A DNA stretch of 64,000 nucleotides from Marinigracilibium pacificum (GCF_012926615.1 NZ_JABBNU010000004.1:372001-436000); one strand, 5' to 3'; positions 17,490-27,546 are shown, numbered from the stretch's first letter. The notes: generated by a model not told the origin, from the letters alone. Made by a program: numbers and translations.

Positions 17490-19238
17490 ATGAAGACCTT
17501 ACAATCACTTTATTTAAAAAGATTATCACTGATACTACTCAGTATCTTTGTATTAGGATTATCATCTTGCGATGATGATGACAATCCGGGAACACAACCA
17601 CAAATCGATGAAAATCTGGCGGAAGTTGCAGAAGATGCAGGTTTTTCTGCATTATTGGCTGCTGCAGAAGAAGCTGGATTATCAGATGCACTTACAGACG
17701 AAAACAGTGATCTGACAGTTTTCGCACCTACAAATGATGCTTTTGCTGCATTTTTAAGTGCTAATGGTTGGGCAGATGTAACTGAAATTCCTGATGCAGC
17801 ATTAGAGGCTGTTTTAAAATATCATATTTTAGGAAGCAGCAAATCTTCAAGTGAATTAGGAGCCTCAGAAGAAACTTTAGAAGGTAATTCAATTTACTTA
17901 AACACAAGCGCATTAACAGTCAATGGAAATGTAGATATTCTTTCAGCAAATGTTAATGCTTCAAATGGTATAATACATGTTATTGATGCCGTATTAATGC
18001 CTCCAACAGAAAATATTGTAGCTATAGCAGCTGGCAACGATGATTTTTCAATTCTAGTTTCTTTATTACAACGCGCAGGCCTTGTTGAAGCTGTACAAAA
18101 TGGTGAATTCACAGTTTTTGCTCCAACTAACACCGCTTTTGAAAATTCAGGTATTACTACAGCAGTAGCAGAACAGTTATCTGATGAAGAATTAACAGAC
18201 ATTTTAACGTATCACGTAATCGGTGGATTTGCATTTAGCTCAAATCTTTCAAACGGAGATATTACCATGCTAAATGGTGAAAGTCTTACAGTAGATGCAG
18301 ATAACGGAACATTACAAGGCGCAAATAACGAAGATCCTGTAGGATTGACAGCTACCGACATTTTAGGTACAAATGGAGTTATTCATGTAATCGATGGGGT
18401 TTTACTACCTCCAAAAACTATTGTTGATGTTGCAGTTTATAATGGTTTCGATAGTCTTGCTGTAGCCGTTCAGGAAGCTGGATTAGTACAAGCCTTAAGC
18501 GAAGGTGAATTGACTGTCTTTGCTCCTACAAATGCGGCCTTTGTAAACTTGTTGAGCAATTTAAGTTATGCCCAAGTATCAGATATCCCATCTGATTTGT
18601 TGACTGCTGTTTTAACTTATCATGTTGTTGATGGAGTTGTTAGTTCGGAAATGCTGTCTGATGGATTTGTACCTACTTTAAATGGTCAGGCTGTAAAGGT
18701 AAATGTAGCAGGATTGACGTTAAATGGAAATACAAATATTGTTGCTGTTGATGTCATGGCTGATAATGGAATCGTTCATGCAATTGATAAAGTTTTAGTT
18801 CCAGAAACAAGAACAATAGCTGAAATAGCAGGAGATGCGGGACTTTCAAGATTAGTTGAGGCTCTTACAGAAGCAGGATTAGCCGAAACATTTACATTGG
18901 AAGGAAATTATACAGTATTTGCTCCTTCAAACGCGGCATTTGACGCATTGTATTCAGCACTTGGGGCTTCGGGACCTGCTGACATTGATGATGCTACTTT
19001 AACTGCAGTATTGACTTATCACGTTTTAGGAAACAGAGTATACAGTTCTGACTTAACTGATGGCGCAATGCCAGAAACTCTTCAAGGAGGAACGTTCACA
19101 GTTAATATTGATTCAAACGTAACTATCACAGATAATGACCCTGATAATACTGATGCAACGGTTACTGCAACAGATATTCAAGCAACAAATGGAGTAATTC
19201 ATACTATTAACCAAATCATATTACCAGTAGATATTTAA
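17490..19238 (+). CDS. Four-domain fasciclin (FAS1) surface lipoprotein
   Basis: A 582-residue protein with a lipoprotein signal (lipobox LSSC) followed by DDDDN, an acidic run resembling the Bacteroidota surface-lipoprotein export signal. Four FAS1 domains follow at about 43-170, 173-305, 308-437 and 438-580. Each has the TVFAP(T/S)N.AF motif and a later LTYHV or KYHIL motif, and each ends near a GVIHVID-type strand. FAS1 domains mediate cell-cell or cell-matrix adhesion. It is expressed alone: a strong terminator lies just downstream, and the upstream gene is divergent across 140 bp with no recognisable consensus promoter. Confidence 0.93.
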   Translation: MKTLQSLYLKRLSLILLSIFVLGLSSCDDDDNPGTQPQIDENLAEVAEDAGFSALLAAAEEAGLSDALTDENSDLTVFAPTNDAFAAFLSANGWADVTEIPDAALEAVLKYHILGSSKSSSELGASEETLEGNSIYLNTSALTVNGNVDILSANVNASNGIIHVIDAVLMPPTENIVAIAAGNDDFSILVSLLQRAGLVEAVQNGEFTVFAPTNTAFENSGITTAVAEQLSDEELTDILTYHVIGGFAFSSNLSNGDITMLNGESLTVDADNGTLQGANNEDPVGLTATDILGTNGVIHVIDGVLLPPKTIVDVAVYNGFDSLAVAVQEAGLVQALSEGELTVFAPTNAAFVNLLSNLSYAQVSDIPSDLLTAVLTYHVVDGVVSSEMLSDGFVPTLNGQAVKVNVAGLTLNGNTNIVAVDVMADNGIVHAIDKVLVPETRTIAEIAGDAGLSRLVEALTEAGLAETFTLEGNYTVFAPSNAAFDALYSALGASGPADIDDATLTAVLTYHVLGNRVYSSDLTDGAMPETLQGGTFTVNIDSNVTITDNDPDNTDATVTATDIQATNGVIHTINQIILPVDI

Positions 19239-19255
19239 TATATTGCCTGCTGAAT

Positions 19256-19298
19256 GAGGAGATCGGGAGTTGTTTTACTCCCCTCTCCTCTTTAATTT
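19256..19298 (+). terminator. Rho-independent terminator after the fasciclin gene
   Basis: A two-part stem: GAGGAGA (19256-19262) pairs with TCTCCTC (19284-19290), and GGGAGT (19265-19270) pairs with ACTCCC (19277-19282). A small asymmetric bulge separates the two, the loop is TGTTTT, and TTTAATTT follows. It separates the fasciclin gene from the LytS-like kinase gene. Confidence 0.85.
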
Positions 19299-19319
19299 GT
19301 AATCTGATCGCTCGCTAAG

Positions 19320-20375
19320 ATGTTATTTAATAATAAATATAGATGGTTAATCATTGCTTTGATTTCAATCTATTCTTTCCTGAACATTATGTTTACTGTG
19401 GGAGAAAAGATTTTCGATTTCAATGCACCTCCTATATTTTTATTTTTCATACTTACATTTCAAGTGATTTTCATTTGGGAAGGTAATAGAACCTTATTTA
19501 ACAAGATCGAGAAAAATTACGGTTCAACATTAAAAACTCTTCTCTTTTACTACTCAATTTCAATAATACTGGTCGTTGCTATTTCATTTATTGCTGTTCT
19601 GATTACAGCTGGAATTTTAGAAGGTGCCAAAACCGGATTTTGGAATAACTTGAGGCTAGATCTGGCATTTGTATTCAGAGTGAATCTATTTCTTCACACA
19701 GTTAATGCAATTGTGATATATGCTCAAAAAGCAACAACAATGAAAGAAGAGAAAAACAAATTGGAAAAAGAAATTCTCGAAGTTCAATATGATGCTCTCC
19801 GTAATCAATTGAACCCACATTTTCTTTTTAACAATTTGAATGCATTGAGCAGTTTAATTTCTATATCACCAGATAGAGCAGAAAAATTCGTTGAAAAACT
19901 TTCTCTCATATTCAGGTACCTGCTTCAACACAACAGTAATAACCTTGTAACAATAAAAGAAGAAATAGATTTTATAAAAAATTACTTAGATCTCTACAAA
20001 GAGCGATATGGAATTGCTCTCACATATGAAATAAACATTGATCAAGAATTTGAAAACCAATTAATAGTTCCTTCTGTAACACAATTAATATGTGAGAACA
20101 TATTCAAGTACAATAGTTTCACAAAACAAAACCCGATACATATTAGAATAAACATTGATAAAGAAAATAACTACCTGGATATCTGGAATAGCCGCAATCC
20201 AAAAGCTGTCACCAAAACAGATAGTTCCGGAGTTGGATTTAAAAACATTGTTAAACGGTACGAAAATTTTTCTGATAAAAAAATTGAAAGTTTAAACAAT
20301 GACTCTACCTTCTCGGTTAGATTACCAATAATTCCAACAGACAGCAGCAATGAATTACTTAATAATCGAGGATGA
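19320..20375 (+). CDS. LytS/YehU-family sensor histidine kinase
   Basis: A 351-residue inner-membrane kinase. Four hydrophobic helices (residues about 8-135) are followed by a short coiled coil and the His_kinase domain with QLNPHFLFNN (phospho-acceptor His near 166). The C-terminal ATPase part has a divergent N-box (QLICENIFKYNSF) and G-box (SGVGFKNIVKRYENF). It has no extracellular sensor domain, so the signal is probably sensed in the membrane. The gene overlaps its cognate LytTR regulator by 26 bp, which indicates translational coupling. Confidence 0.92.
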   Translation: MLFNNKYRWLIIALISIYSFLNIMFTVGEKIFDFNAPPIFLFFILTFQVIFIWEGNRTLFNKIEKNYGSTLKTLLFYYSISIILVVAISFIAVLITAGILEGAKTGFWNNLRLDLAFVFRVNLFLHTVNAIVIYAQKATTMKEEKNKLEKEILEVQYDALRNQLNPHFLFNNLNALSSLISISPDRAEKFVEKLSLIFRYLLQHNSNNLVTIKEEIDFIKNYLDLYKERYGIALTYEINIDQEFENQLIVPSVTQLICENIFKYNSFTKQNPIHIRINIDKENNYLDIWNSRNPKAVTKTDSSGVGFKNIVKRYENFSDKKIESLNNDSTFSVRLPIIPTDSSNELLNNRG

Positions 20376-21114
20376 AGAAATAGCCGCGGAAAAATTAAAA
20401 TCCCAGCTAAAAAAAATTGATAATGAAGCCACATTTTCCGGCTATTGTCAAAGTGTAGCTGAAACCATAGAATTTTTGAATAATGATCACCCTCCCATCG
20501 ATCTTGTATTTATGGATATTCAACTTACCGATGGCGTTTCGTTTGATATATTCAAAAACACTACTCTTGATTATCCCGTAATTTTTGTAACTGCCTATGA
20601 TGAATATGCTCTGGAGGCCTTTAAAGTTAATAGTGTTCACTATTTATTAAAGCCTATTTCCACTTCAGACTTAAATGAAGCTTTAAATAAATTTAAGTCG
20701 ATTAATTATCACCATAGCTTCCAAAGCTTAAAAAAAATAGAAGATCAACTTTTAGGGAAAACAACCTATAAAGACAGGTTCATTAGTCAAATAGGATCCA
20801 AATTCTTTATTATTAAAACTCAGGATATTTCCGGGTTTTATGCTGATGGAAAAACTGTTTATTGTCTGAAGCATAATGACAATACAAAATACATAATTGA
20901 ATATTCACTTGATATGTTGGAAAATGAGCTTTTAGACCCAAAGGCATTTTTCAGGATAAATAGAAAAATGATAATCCATATTGATAAAATATCGGAAATT
21001 AGGAATTATGTGAATAGCAGACTACTTTTAATGGTACCGGAATTAAATCTTCCTTTTGATGCTATAGTTAGCAGAGAAAGGGTCTCATCTTTTAAAAACT
21101 GGTTAAATCAGTAA
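20350..21114 (+). CDS. LytTR-family response regulator
   Basis: A 254-residue DNA-binding regulator. The receiver domain (1-120) has acidic residues EDE (7-9), phospho-acceptor Asp56 in FMDIQ, and Lys in YLLKPIS. The LytTR DNA-binding domain is at about 145-252 (KDRFISQIGSKFFIIKTQDI, then FFRINRKMIIHIDKI). It is predicted to be phosphorylated by the overlapping LytS-like kinase. The small membrane-protein gene 2 bp downstream is probably in the same transcript. Confidence 0.94.
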   Translation: MNYLIIEDEEIAAEKLKSQLKKIDNEATFSGYCQSVAETIEFLNNDHPPIDLVFMDIQLTDGVSFDIFKNTTLDYPVIFVTAYDEYALEAFKVNSVHYLLKPISTSDLNEALNKFKSINYHHSFQSLKKIEDQLLGKTTYKDRFISQIGSKFFIIKTQDISGFYADGKTVYCLKHNDNTKYIIEYSLDMLENELLDPKAFFRINRKMIIHIDKISEIRNYVNSRLLLMVPELNLPFDAIVSRERVSSFKNWLNQ

Positions 21115-21116
21115 TC

Positions 21117-21488
21117 ATGAATAAATACTTTTATCTTTTACCAATACTATTTATTTCCTTTATATCGACTCAAAAAGTTCAAGCACAAGGACCTGTAGTT
21201 ATCGATACAACCGGTCTGGAAGCTAGAATAAACCTTATGGAATCAAGGATTTCATATTTAGAGGATAATCTGGCCAAAATGGATAAACAATTTAAAATTG
21301 GTGCTGCCATGGCTGCTACCGGCTATACTGTAACAATTATTGGAGGACTAATGTTGGGAAGAGAAAATGACAAACTAGGTCAGGGATTATTAATTGCCGG
21401 AGGTACAATAGGATTGAGTGGAACAATTGTTTTAGTTGATGCTTTTAAATATCTTGGTCGCTCCAAAAAAAGACATGGTCGGAAATGA
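21117..21488 (+). CDS. Small exported protein: coiled coil plus glycine-rich membrane hairpin
   Basis: A 123-residue protein I cannot assign to a family. It has a signal peptide (cleavage near VQAQ, residue ~24), a predicted heptad segment (LEARINLMESRISYLEDNLA, about 33-52), and two glycine-rich hydrophobic stretches (IGAAMAATGYTVTIIGGLML and GLLIAGGTIGLSGTIVLVDA). The tail is very basic (RSKKRHGRK). It follows the LytTR regulator by 2 bp, and its stop overlaps the nth start as ATGA. It could be an effector or accessory of the two-component pair; that is position-based inference only. Confidence 0.6.
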   Translation: MNKYFYLLPILFISFISTQKVQAQGPVVIDTTGLEARINLMESRISYLEDNLAKMDKQFKIGAAMAATGYTVTIIGGLMLGRENDKLGQGLLIAGGTIGLSGTIVLVDAFKYLGRSKKRHGRK

Positions 21489-22135
21489 CGAGAAAAGAGA
21501 AAGCAAAGGAAATACTAAACATCTTAAACAATATCTATCCGGAACCTCCTATTCCACTCGATCACAAAGATGCCTATACATTATTAATAGCAGTTCTATT
21601 GTCTGCTCAATGCACAGATGAAAGGGTAAATAAAGTTACCCCTGAATTATTTGCCTTGGCTGACAATCCATATGACATGGTAAAGCTAACTGTTGAACAA
21701 ATTAAATCTATAATAAGACCTTGTGGTTTATCACCTAGAAAATCTAAAGCCATTTATGATTTAAGCCAGATATTAATTGACAAGTACAATGGAGAGGTGC
21801 CAGATGACATGGCAAAATTAGAAGAACTACCTGGCGTGGGGCATAAAACAGCTTCCGTTGTTATGGCTCAGGCATTTAATGTGCCTGCTTTCCCCGTTGA
21901 CACACATATTCATAGGTTAGCATGGAGATGGGGACTTTCTACCGGTAAATCTGTTGAGAAAACTGAAGCAGATCTTAAAAAAGTTTTTCCTCCTGAAACC
22001 TGGAATAAGGTTCACTTGCAAATAATCTACTATGCAAGAGAATATTCTCCAGCAAGAGGATATAGATTTGAAAAAGATATTATTAGTCAAAAATATGGCA
22101 GAAAATCTTTTACAAGTAAATACATTGACAAATAA
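21485..22135 (+). CDS. nth: Endonuclease III (DNA glycosylase/AP lyase) lacking the [4Fe-4S] cysteines
   Basis: A 216-residue HhH-GPD base-excision-repair enzyme for oxidised pyrimidines. The helix-hairpin-helix LPGVGHKTA carries catalytic Lys121, and PVDTHIHR carries catalytic Asp139; LLSAQCTD is also typical. The C-terminus, where E. coli Nth has a Cys-X6-Cys-X2-Cys-X5-Cys cluster loop, reads YYAREYSPARGYRFEKDI and contains no Cys. The only cysteines are 43 and 80. From memory, a similar REYSPARG tail occurs in other Bacteroidota Nth proteins, so this is probably a lineage trait rather than damage. The start overlaps the preceding stop. Confidence 0.92.
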   Translation: MTRKEKAKEILNILNNIYPEPPIPLDHKDAYTLLIAVLLSAQCTDERVNKVTPELFALADNPYDMVKLTVEQIKSIIRPCGLSPRKSKAIYDLSQILIDKYNGEVPDDMAKLEELPGVGHKTASVVMAQAFNVPAFPVDTHIHRLAWRWGLSTGKSVEKTEADLKKVFPPETWNKVHLQIIYYAREYSPARGYRFEKDIISQKYGRKSFTSKYIDK

Positions 22136-22201
22136 TGTCATCAACAGGTTACTAATTAATTTTAACCCGAATAAACAATATAAATAGAACAACTTTTTTT
22201 A

Positions 22202-24244
22202 ATGGGATCGCATTTCAGGCTTGCAATATCTTTATTCCTAATTCTCCAGACCTTACTAGGTTTTGCTGTAGAGACAGACTCTACAACAATAACTATCAAT
22301 GGAAATGAAAATGATATTATAGAGTTATCAGGAAAGTGGTATCTCATTAAAAACCTCGATAATAAAAGCATTATTAACTTACAGCATGGGCCGTTAAATA
22401 AATCACCTTATGAGTATGGTGAATATCAAAAAAAGATATTTTTAGATTCAGACGAACACAAAACAACAGCAATATTATTTCCAATAATTAGATCAGCCTA
22501 CCAATTAAAAATAAACAATGAATTTATAACTGAACATGGCGTCTTTTCATTTGATAAAGATGAATATAAACCTGGAGCAAAAATAGTTCCTTATGAAATC
22601 ACATTAAAGCCCGGTTTAAACACTATTTCTATATTATATGCTAATTATGACCACGTTAATGGTGGTATAATTGCTCCACCACTACTCGGTAACATAAGTC
22701 AATTAGAAGGACTATTAGTTCAAAACGATTTAGTACTTACGGCAATCTATAGTAGCATAATTTTGTTAGGAATATTTTTTATGGTATTCTTTATTAGCTG
22801 GAAGAAAGACCTTGAAATATTTTATTTTAGTCTTTTTGCCATTTTATGGGCTATAAGATGTTTAGCTACATCAGAAAAGAAAATCACTTATCTCTCAAAC
22901 AATATAGATTGGGACTTATTAATGCGGATTGACTATTTCGCATTCTTTGGAAGCACCCTCTTTGGGCTACTGTTCTTTAACAGTCTGTTTAAAAATTATT
23001 CAAAGCCTCTTTTTGCTAAGGTGGCCATAATTGGTAACACTTCAATGATGGCCTTAACAATATTTTTTCCGGTTAAAGTATTTACAGAGGCAACTACAAT
23101 AATTCACTTTGTATTGTCACCATTAATTGGGTATGTTATATATCTGGCGTATCAATCATATAAGAATAATGATGATATATCTAAAATAGGATTAGTTGCT
23201 GCAATTTCTGCCATGGCGATATTCTTTTTGGAATGGCTTCTTTATTTTCAATTTTTTGCCATTCCTGAATTTACAATTGATTTTGGTTATTTATTAATTT
23301 TTATATTGAATGCTTCAACACTTTCAAGAAGATTTGGGAAACGATTTACAATTCTGGAAAAGCTTCAAAAAGAAACTTATGATCAAAATAAGAAAATAGA
23401 AGAACAGCATAAGAAGATTATCGATTCGCACAACACAATTGTCCAGCAAAGAGATGAACTCGAAAAGAAGCATAATGAAATCAAAGCCATAAATATTAAT
23501 CTGGAAGAAACAGTTCAGCTTAGAACCAGAGAATTAAAAAAAGTTAATAACGAATTAGACACTTTTTTGTATAGAGCATCTCATGACTTAAGAAGGCCTT
23601 TGACGTCAATCCAGGGACTATGTAATATTTCAATGGCTAATCAGGATATTCAGGAAATTCATCAGTTGGTTGAAATGATTAAACAGACAACAGGAACTAT
23701 GGATGATATGCTTAAAAAGTTAATAAGCATAAGCGAAATATTTAATTATAATGGGAATAAAGATTTAATTCAACTAAATACAATTCAGCAGGAAATACTA
23801 ACTATGTTTAAATGCAGGCTTGAGACAAACAAGATACAGTTAAACTTTAATACTGATTGTGACCAAATCTTAATCAATAAACGCATGCTATTTTTGATCA
23901 TATATCAATTAATTGATAATAGTATCAACTATCATAAAAAAGGAGTAGAAAGGGAGCAGAAAGTAATAAATGTTAATTTCGAAAAGTCTAATAAGGAATT
24001 AGTTGTTTCTGTTTTTGATAACGGAACCGGTATTGAAAAAGGACAGCTTAATAAGGTATGTGGTATGTTTTATAAAGGTACTGATCAATCTTCTGGTAAT
24101 GGTTTAGGGCTTTATCTATGCCAATCTGCTGCAAATAAAATTGGAGGTGAATTATCAATTATAAGTCAGGAACAAAACTATACTGAAGTAATCCTTTCTA
24201 TACCTCTTTCTGAAGTTGAATTGGAATTAATTTCTCAGAATTGA
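22202..24244 (+). CDS. 7TMR-DISM sensor histidine kinase
   Basis: A 680-residue membrane kinase. A signal peptide (1-22) precedes an extracellular beta-rich 7TMR-DISM-type domain (about 25-165). Seven hydrophobic helices span about 178-385, followed by a long coiled coil (about 395-450), HisKA with RASHDLRRPLTS (His near 461) and HATPase (about 540-670; FDNGTGIE and NGLGLYL). DISM domains are thought to bind carbohydrate-like or other small ligands. No receiver domain and no adjacent response regulator. The kinase module closely resembles that of the convergent propeller kinase. The stops abut as TGATTA. Confidence 0.92.
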   Translation: MGSHFRLAISLFLILQTLLGFAVETDSTTITINGNENDIIELSGKWYLIKNLDNKSIINLQHGPLNKSPYEYGEYQKKIFLDSDEHKTTAILFPIIRSAYQLKINNEFITEHGVFSFDKDEYKPGAKIVPYEITLKPGLNTISILYANYDHVNGGIIAPPLLGNISQLEGLLVQNDLVLTAIYSSIILLGIFFMVFFISWKKDLEIFYFSLFAILWAIRCLATSEKKITYLSNNIDWDLLMRIDYFAFFGSTLFGLLFFNSLFKNYSKPLFAKVAIIGNTSMMALTIFFPVKVFTEATTIIHFVLSPLIGYVIYLAYQSYKNNDDISKIGLVAAISAMAIFFLEWLLYFQFFAIPEFTIDFGYLLIFILNASTLSRRFGKRFTILEKLQKETYDQNKKIEEQHKKIIDSHNTIVQQRDELEKKHNEIKAININLEETVQLRTRELKKVNNELDTFLYRASHDLRRPLTSIQGLCNISMANQDIQEIHQLVEMIKQTTGTMDDMLKKLISISEIFNYNGNKDLIQLNTIQQEILTMFKCRLETNKIQLNFNTDCDQILINKRMLFLIIYQLIDNSINYHKKGVEREQKVINVNFEKSNKELVVSVFDNGTGIEKGQLNKVCGMFYKGTDQSSGNGLGLYLCQSAANKIGGELSIISQEQNYTEVILSIPLSEVELELISQN

Positions 24245-27200
24245 TTATTTAATAATAGATATTTCAAAGGTTGTCTTACCATTAGTAGATTCAACCAGTC
24301 TTATCTTCCCTCCTAGCTTATCCATTGCCACTTTTGAAATATACAAGCCTAACCCTGACCCCTTTGACCTCTCAGATCCTTTATAGAACATATCAAAAAT
24401 ATGACTTTTGGATTCTTCTCTAATTCCAACGCCATTATCTGTCACATAAAAATTAACATACTTTCCGTTAGGCACAATGTCAATTTTAACTTTAGAGTTT
24501 TCATTTGAAATATCTGAATACTGAATACTATTTAAAAACAAGTTATAAAACACTCTTTTTAGTAATTCAGGATCCGTTGAAATGGGTTTATCATAATTAT
24601 TAATGATATCTAACTCAAAAGGGAGCCCATTTTTAACATTTGCTTCTTTAAACGCAGTTTTTATTATTTTTTGATAGTCTACATTCTTGATTTTCGGATC
24701 GTTCTCTCTTATTGAAATAATATCAATCAATTTCTTAAGAATGACATACATTTCATCAGCAGAATTAGACAATAAACTCATGTATTTAACTGCAACTTCT
24801 TCTTCTACTTCAAGCTTACCCAGATGACACAAACCTTTCAATCTTGCTAGCGGCCCTAACAAATCATGAGATGCTTTATACATAAAAGTATCCAGTTCTT
24901 TATTCAGATAGGCTAATTCTTTATTAGCTTCTTCAAGGCTGGCTGTACGTTCAGACACCTTTCGCTTCAACTCTTTATTGAATTTATGAATTGTATCATT
25001 AGCCTCTTTTAATTTTTCATTTATGGCCTCATACTCTTCATTTTTTTCTTCTATTTCGTCTTTCTGTTTCTGAATTTCTCTAGTCCTTTCTTCTATTCGC
25101 TCCTCGAGCTTCCTATTATAATTCCTTAGACTACTAATACTTAAATTAACAATCATAACAACTAAAAAAAGAGCTCCCATACCTGCAACTAATAGAAACC
25201 AAGGAGATTCATACCATGGAGGAAGAATACTAAAGTTAATTTTGATAGGCTCAATTGAATTGGTTTCATTGAGATTTGAAGCCTTAAATTCTAAAGTATA
25301 TTTACCAGGTTTCAAATTACTAAACGAGACAATTCTTTGAGTTGAGGCTGGTGACCAATATTTCTCTGCCGGTAGTAATCGGTAACGATAAACCCAATCT
25401 GTTTTTCCAATCAGATCAATACAATCAAAGTAAAATGTTAAGGTAGTAACATCATTTTCAATAGATATTACCTCATCTGAATTAATGTATTTTTTTAATT
25501 CCTCATCCACCTCAAGTGGAGATTCACCATAATTTCCGGAGATATCTTTCAGAAAAAGTTTTGGTTCAGAATTTCCTAGAATATTCGGAGATCTTTTAAC
25601 TAGAGTAATCCCATTATCTGTACCAACCCATAAATTATTAGACGAATATGAAAGTGCATGCGGATATCTTGAAATACCATAAAAACCATCTTCCTCTCCA
25701 TAGGCTATAGTTTCCTCTGCATTTCCAGATTCATTTATAATAATACATTCAAGTCCATTATCAGTATTAAACCAGATTTTCCTGGATGTTTCGATAAATA
25801 AATTAAATGTGTTTAATGAACTTAACCCTTCATTTTTGGTAAACCAGGTCACCTTATCATTTCTTATCCTTATTAAGCCAGATCCCAAAGTAGATAACCA
25901 ATAGTCCTGATCTTTACTTTTACTAATTTGAGTTATCTTAACATTTTGATCTTTACCAAGGTCAAATGATTCAACTTTACCATTTATTAATTTATATAAA
26001 CCTTTATCGGTGGCAATCAATAAATTGTTAAATTCATCCGAATATATATCATTAATTTTTGATGAATTGAATCCATCACTTTGATCAAAATATCTAACAA
26101 CCGTATTGGTAAAGAGAATTAATCCATTCTCAGTAGCTACCCATATACCATTTTTAGATCTTGCCAATGAATTTATTTTCCCATTTGTATATGGCTTTAA
26201 ACTATAGGAATCAATAAACCCATCTTTAAACTTTATTAACCTGCCATCGCTAGTTCCAAACCATAAGGCACCACCACCATAACTTACACTTGTAAACAAT
26301 TCATTTCGAAGCCATTCTTCTCCGGTAATATCTGCGAGATTAACAGTGTCTTTTGAGGAAATTCTGTAAGCACCATTACCAAGAGTCGTTACCCAGTTAG
26401 TAGTAGAGCCTTGAGTAGTTTGGTAAATTCGCGTAATAATACCCAGATTTTCAGGTTTGGTATTGAGATAAGTGAATTGATCCCCTCTATAATTAAACAC
26501 TCCGGAATTTCCACCGGCAATCCAAAGCATACCATTAAGATCCAAATGAAGATCATAAATATCAGTAGCATTCAATCCATTTGAAGGACCATAATTAATT
26601 ACTTTATTCTCATTGATTGAGAAGAGACCTTTAAGCGATGAAATCCAAATTGTTCCCTGATAATCTTTTAAAACATCAGTTACTCCCGCTCTATATAAAT
26701 TAGGAAATTCTTTAATGAAATTTCTTACTTTACCATTCTGGAGGGTATAGATGTCCTCATTTGAAACAATAGCTAGTTCATTTTCACCTAAACCTTTGAT
26801 ACTAATAATCGGTGATGAAGATATTTTTAAAGCATCATACTCACCAATATCCTTATTCATCAAAAGTCTACCTTTAGATGTTCCAACATATAAAAGATCA
26901 TCATAATAAATTAAAGCACTTACTTTTTCATTATTATATAATTGCGGAATATCAAATGGGTAAACTTTACTATCCGTATATAGAAATATTTCATTTTCAG
27001 ACAAAAAGAATAGACTATCTCCTACAGCTGGTATTATTTTATCAACTCGCTGACTGAAAACAGAATCCTGTTCTTTAACAACTTTATCATTAGTAATATT
27101 AACAGTACCATCAAGAGTACTCACCCATACTGATCCATTGTCTGAAATATTTACATCAAGAACAAAATCCGAAGGAAGGCCCTTTTCTCGGTCAAACCGT

Positions 27201-27412
27201 ACAAATTCAGAACCATTAAATCTAAACACACCGCTACCTTTGGTTCCTATCCATAGATAGCCATTATTATCCTGTATTACTGAGGATGCAGTAATTTCAG
27301 TATAGGTATTACCTACTTTTAATTGATTAAATTCGAATTGAACATTCTGACCATATAACCCTTCCCCGTAGATAAATATGAGCAGAAAAATAAGATGGAT
27401 TAAATATTTCAC
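24245..27412 (-). CDS. Two-component propeller / Y_Y_Y sensor histidine kinase
   Basis: A 1055-residue protein starting at GTG, followed at once by a signal peptide (MKYLIHLIFLLIFIYG). Residues about 25-630 hold tandem Reg_prop blades, with repeated (L/V)WIGT and GLF.(I/L) patterns (e.g. GYLWIGTKGSGVF). A Y_Y_Y domain lies at about 635-725, a transmembrane helix at about 737-757, a strong coiled coil at 760-840, HisKA with KASHDLLGPLAR (His near 847) and HATPase to the end. Unlike the Bacteroides hybrid two-component systems it has no receiver or AraC output. Propeller sensors in this phylum often sense oligosaccharides; the ligand here is unknown. Confidence 0.92.
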   Translation of the reverse strand: MKYLIHLIFLLIFIYGEGLYGQNVQFEFNQLKVGNTYTEITASSVIQDNNGYLWIGTKGSGVFRFNGSEFVRFDREKGLPSDFVLDVNISDNGSVWVSTLDGTVNITNDKVVKEQDSVFSQRVDKIIPAVGDSLFFLSENEIFLYTDSKVYPFDIPQLYNNEKVSALIYYDDLLYVGTSKGRLLMNKDIGEYDALKISSSPIISIKGLGENELAIVSNEDIYTLQNGKVRNFIKEFPNLYRAGVTDVLKDYQGTIWISSLKGLFSINENKVINYGPSNGLNATDIYDLHLDLNGMLWIAGGNSGVFNYRGDQFTYLNTKPENLGIITRIYQTTQGSTTNWVTTLGNGAYRISSKDTVNLADITGEEWLRNELFTSVSYGGGALWFGTSDGRLIKFKDGFIDSYSLKPYTNGKINSLARSKNGIWVATENGLILFTNTVVRYFDQSDGFNSSKINDIYSDEFNNLLIATDKGLYKLINGKVESFDLGKDQNVKITQISKSKDQDYWLSTLGSGLIRIRNDKVTWFTKNEGLSSLNTFNLFIETSRKIWFNTDNGLECIIINESGNAEETIAYGEEDGFYGISRYPHALSYSSNNLWVGTDNGITLVKRSPNILGNSEPKLFLKDISGNYGESPLEVDEELKKYINSDEVISIENDVTTLTFYFDCIDLIGKTDWVYRYRLLPAEKYWSPASTQRIVSFSNLKPGKYTLEFKASNLNETNSIEPIKINFSILPPWYESPWFLLVAGMGALFLVVMIVNLSISSLRNYNRKLEERIEERTREIQKQKDEIEEKNEEYEAINEKLKEANDTIHKFNKELKRKVSERTASLEEANKELAYLNKELDTFMYKASHDLLGPLARLKGLCHLGKLEVEEEVAVKYMSLLSNSADEMYVILKKLIDIISIRENDPKIKNVDYQKIIKTAFKEANVKNGLPFELDIINNYDKPISTDPELLKRVFYNLFLNSIQYSDISNENSKVKIDIVPNGKYVNFYVTDNGVGIREESKSHIFDMFYKGSERSKGSGLGLYISKVAMDKLGGKIRLVESTNGKTTFEISIIK

Positions 27413-27546
27413 TATTCTATACAGCTGTCAAGAATCGGAATCTAATATACAACAGCATTACGAAGAAATTAAAGAAATCTTTACTTTTTAATTATGGTTA
27501 TACTGGTAATTTTATACAGTATTAATCAATAGTTCAACTAACTGTC

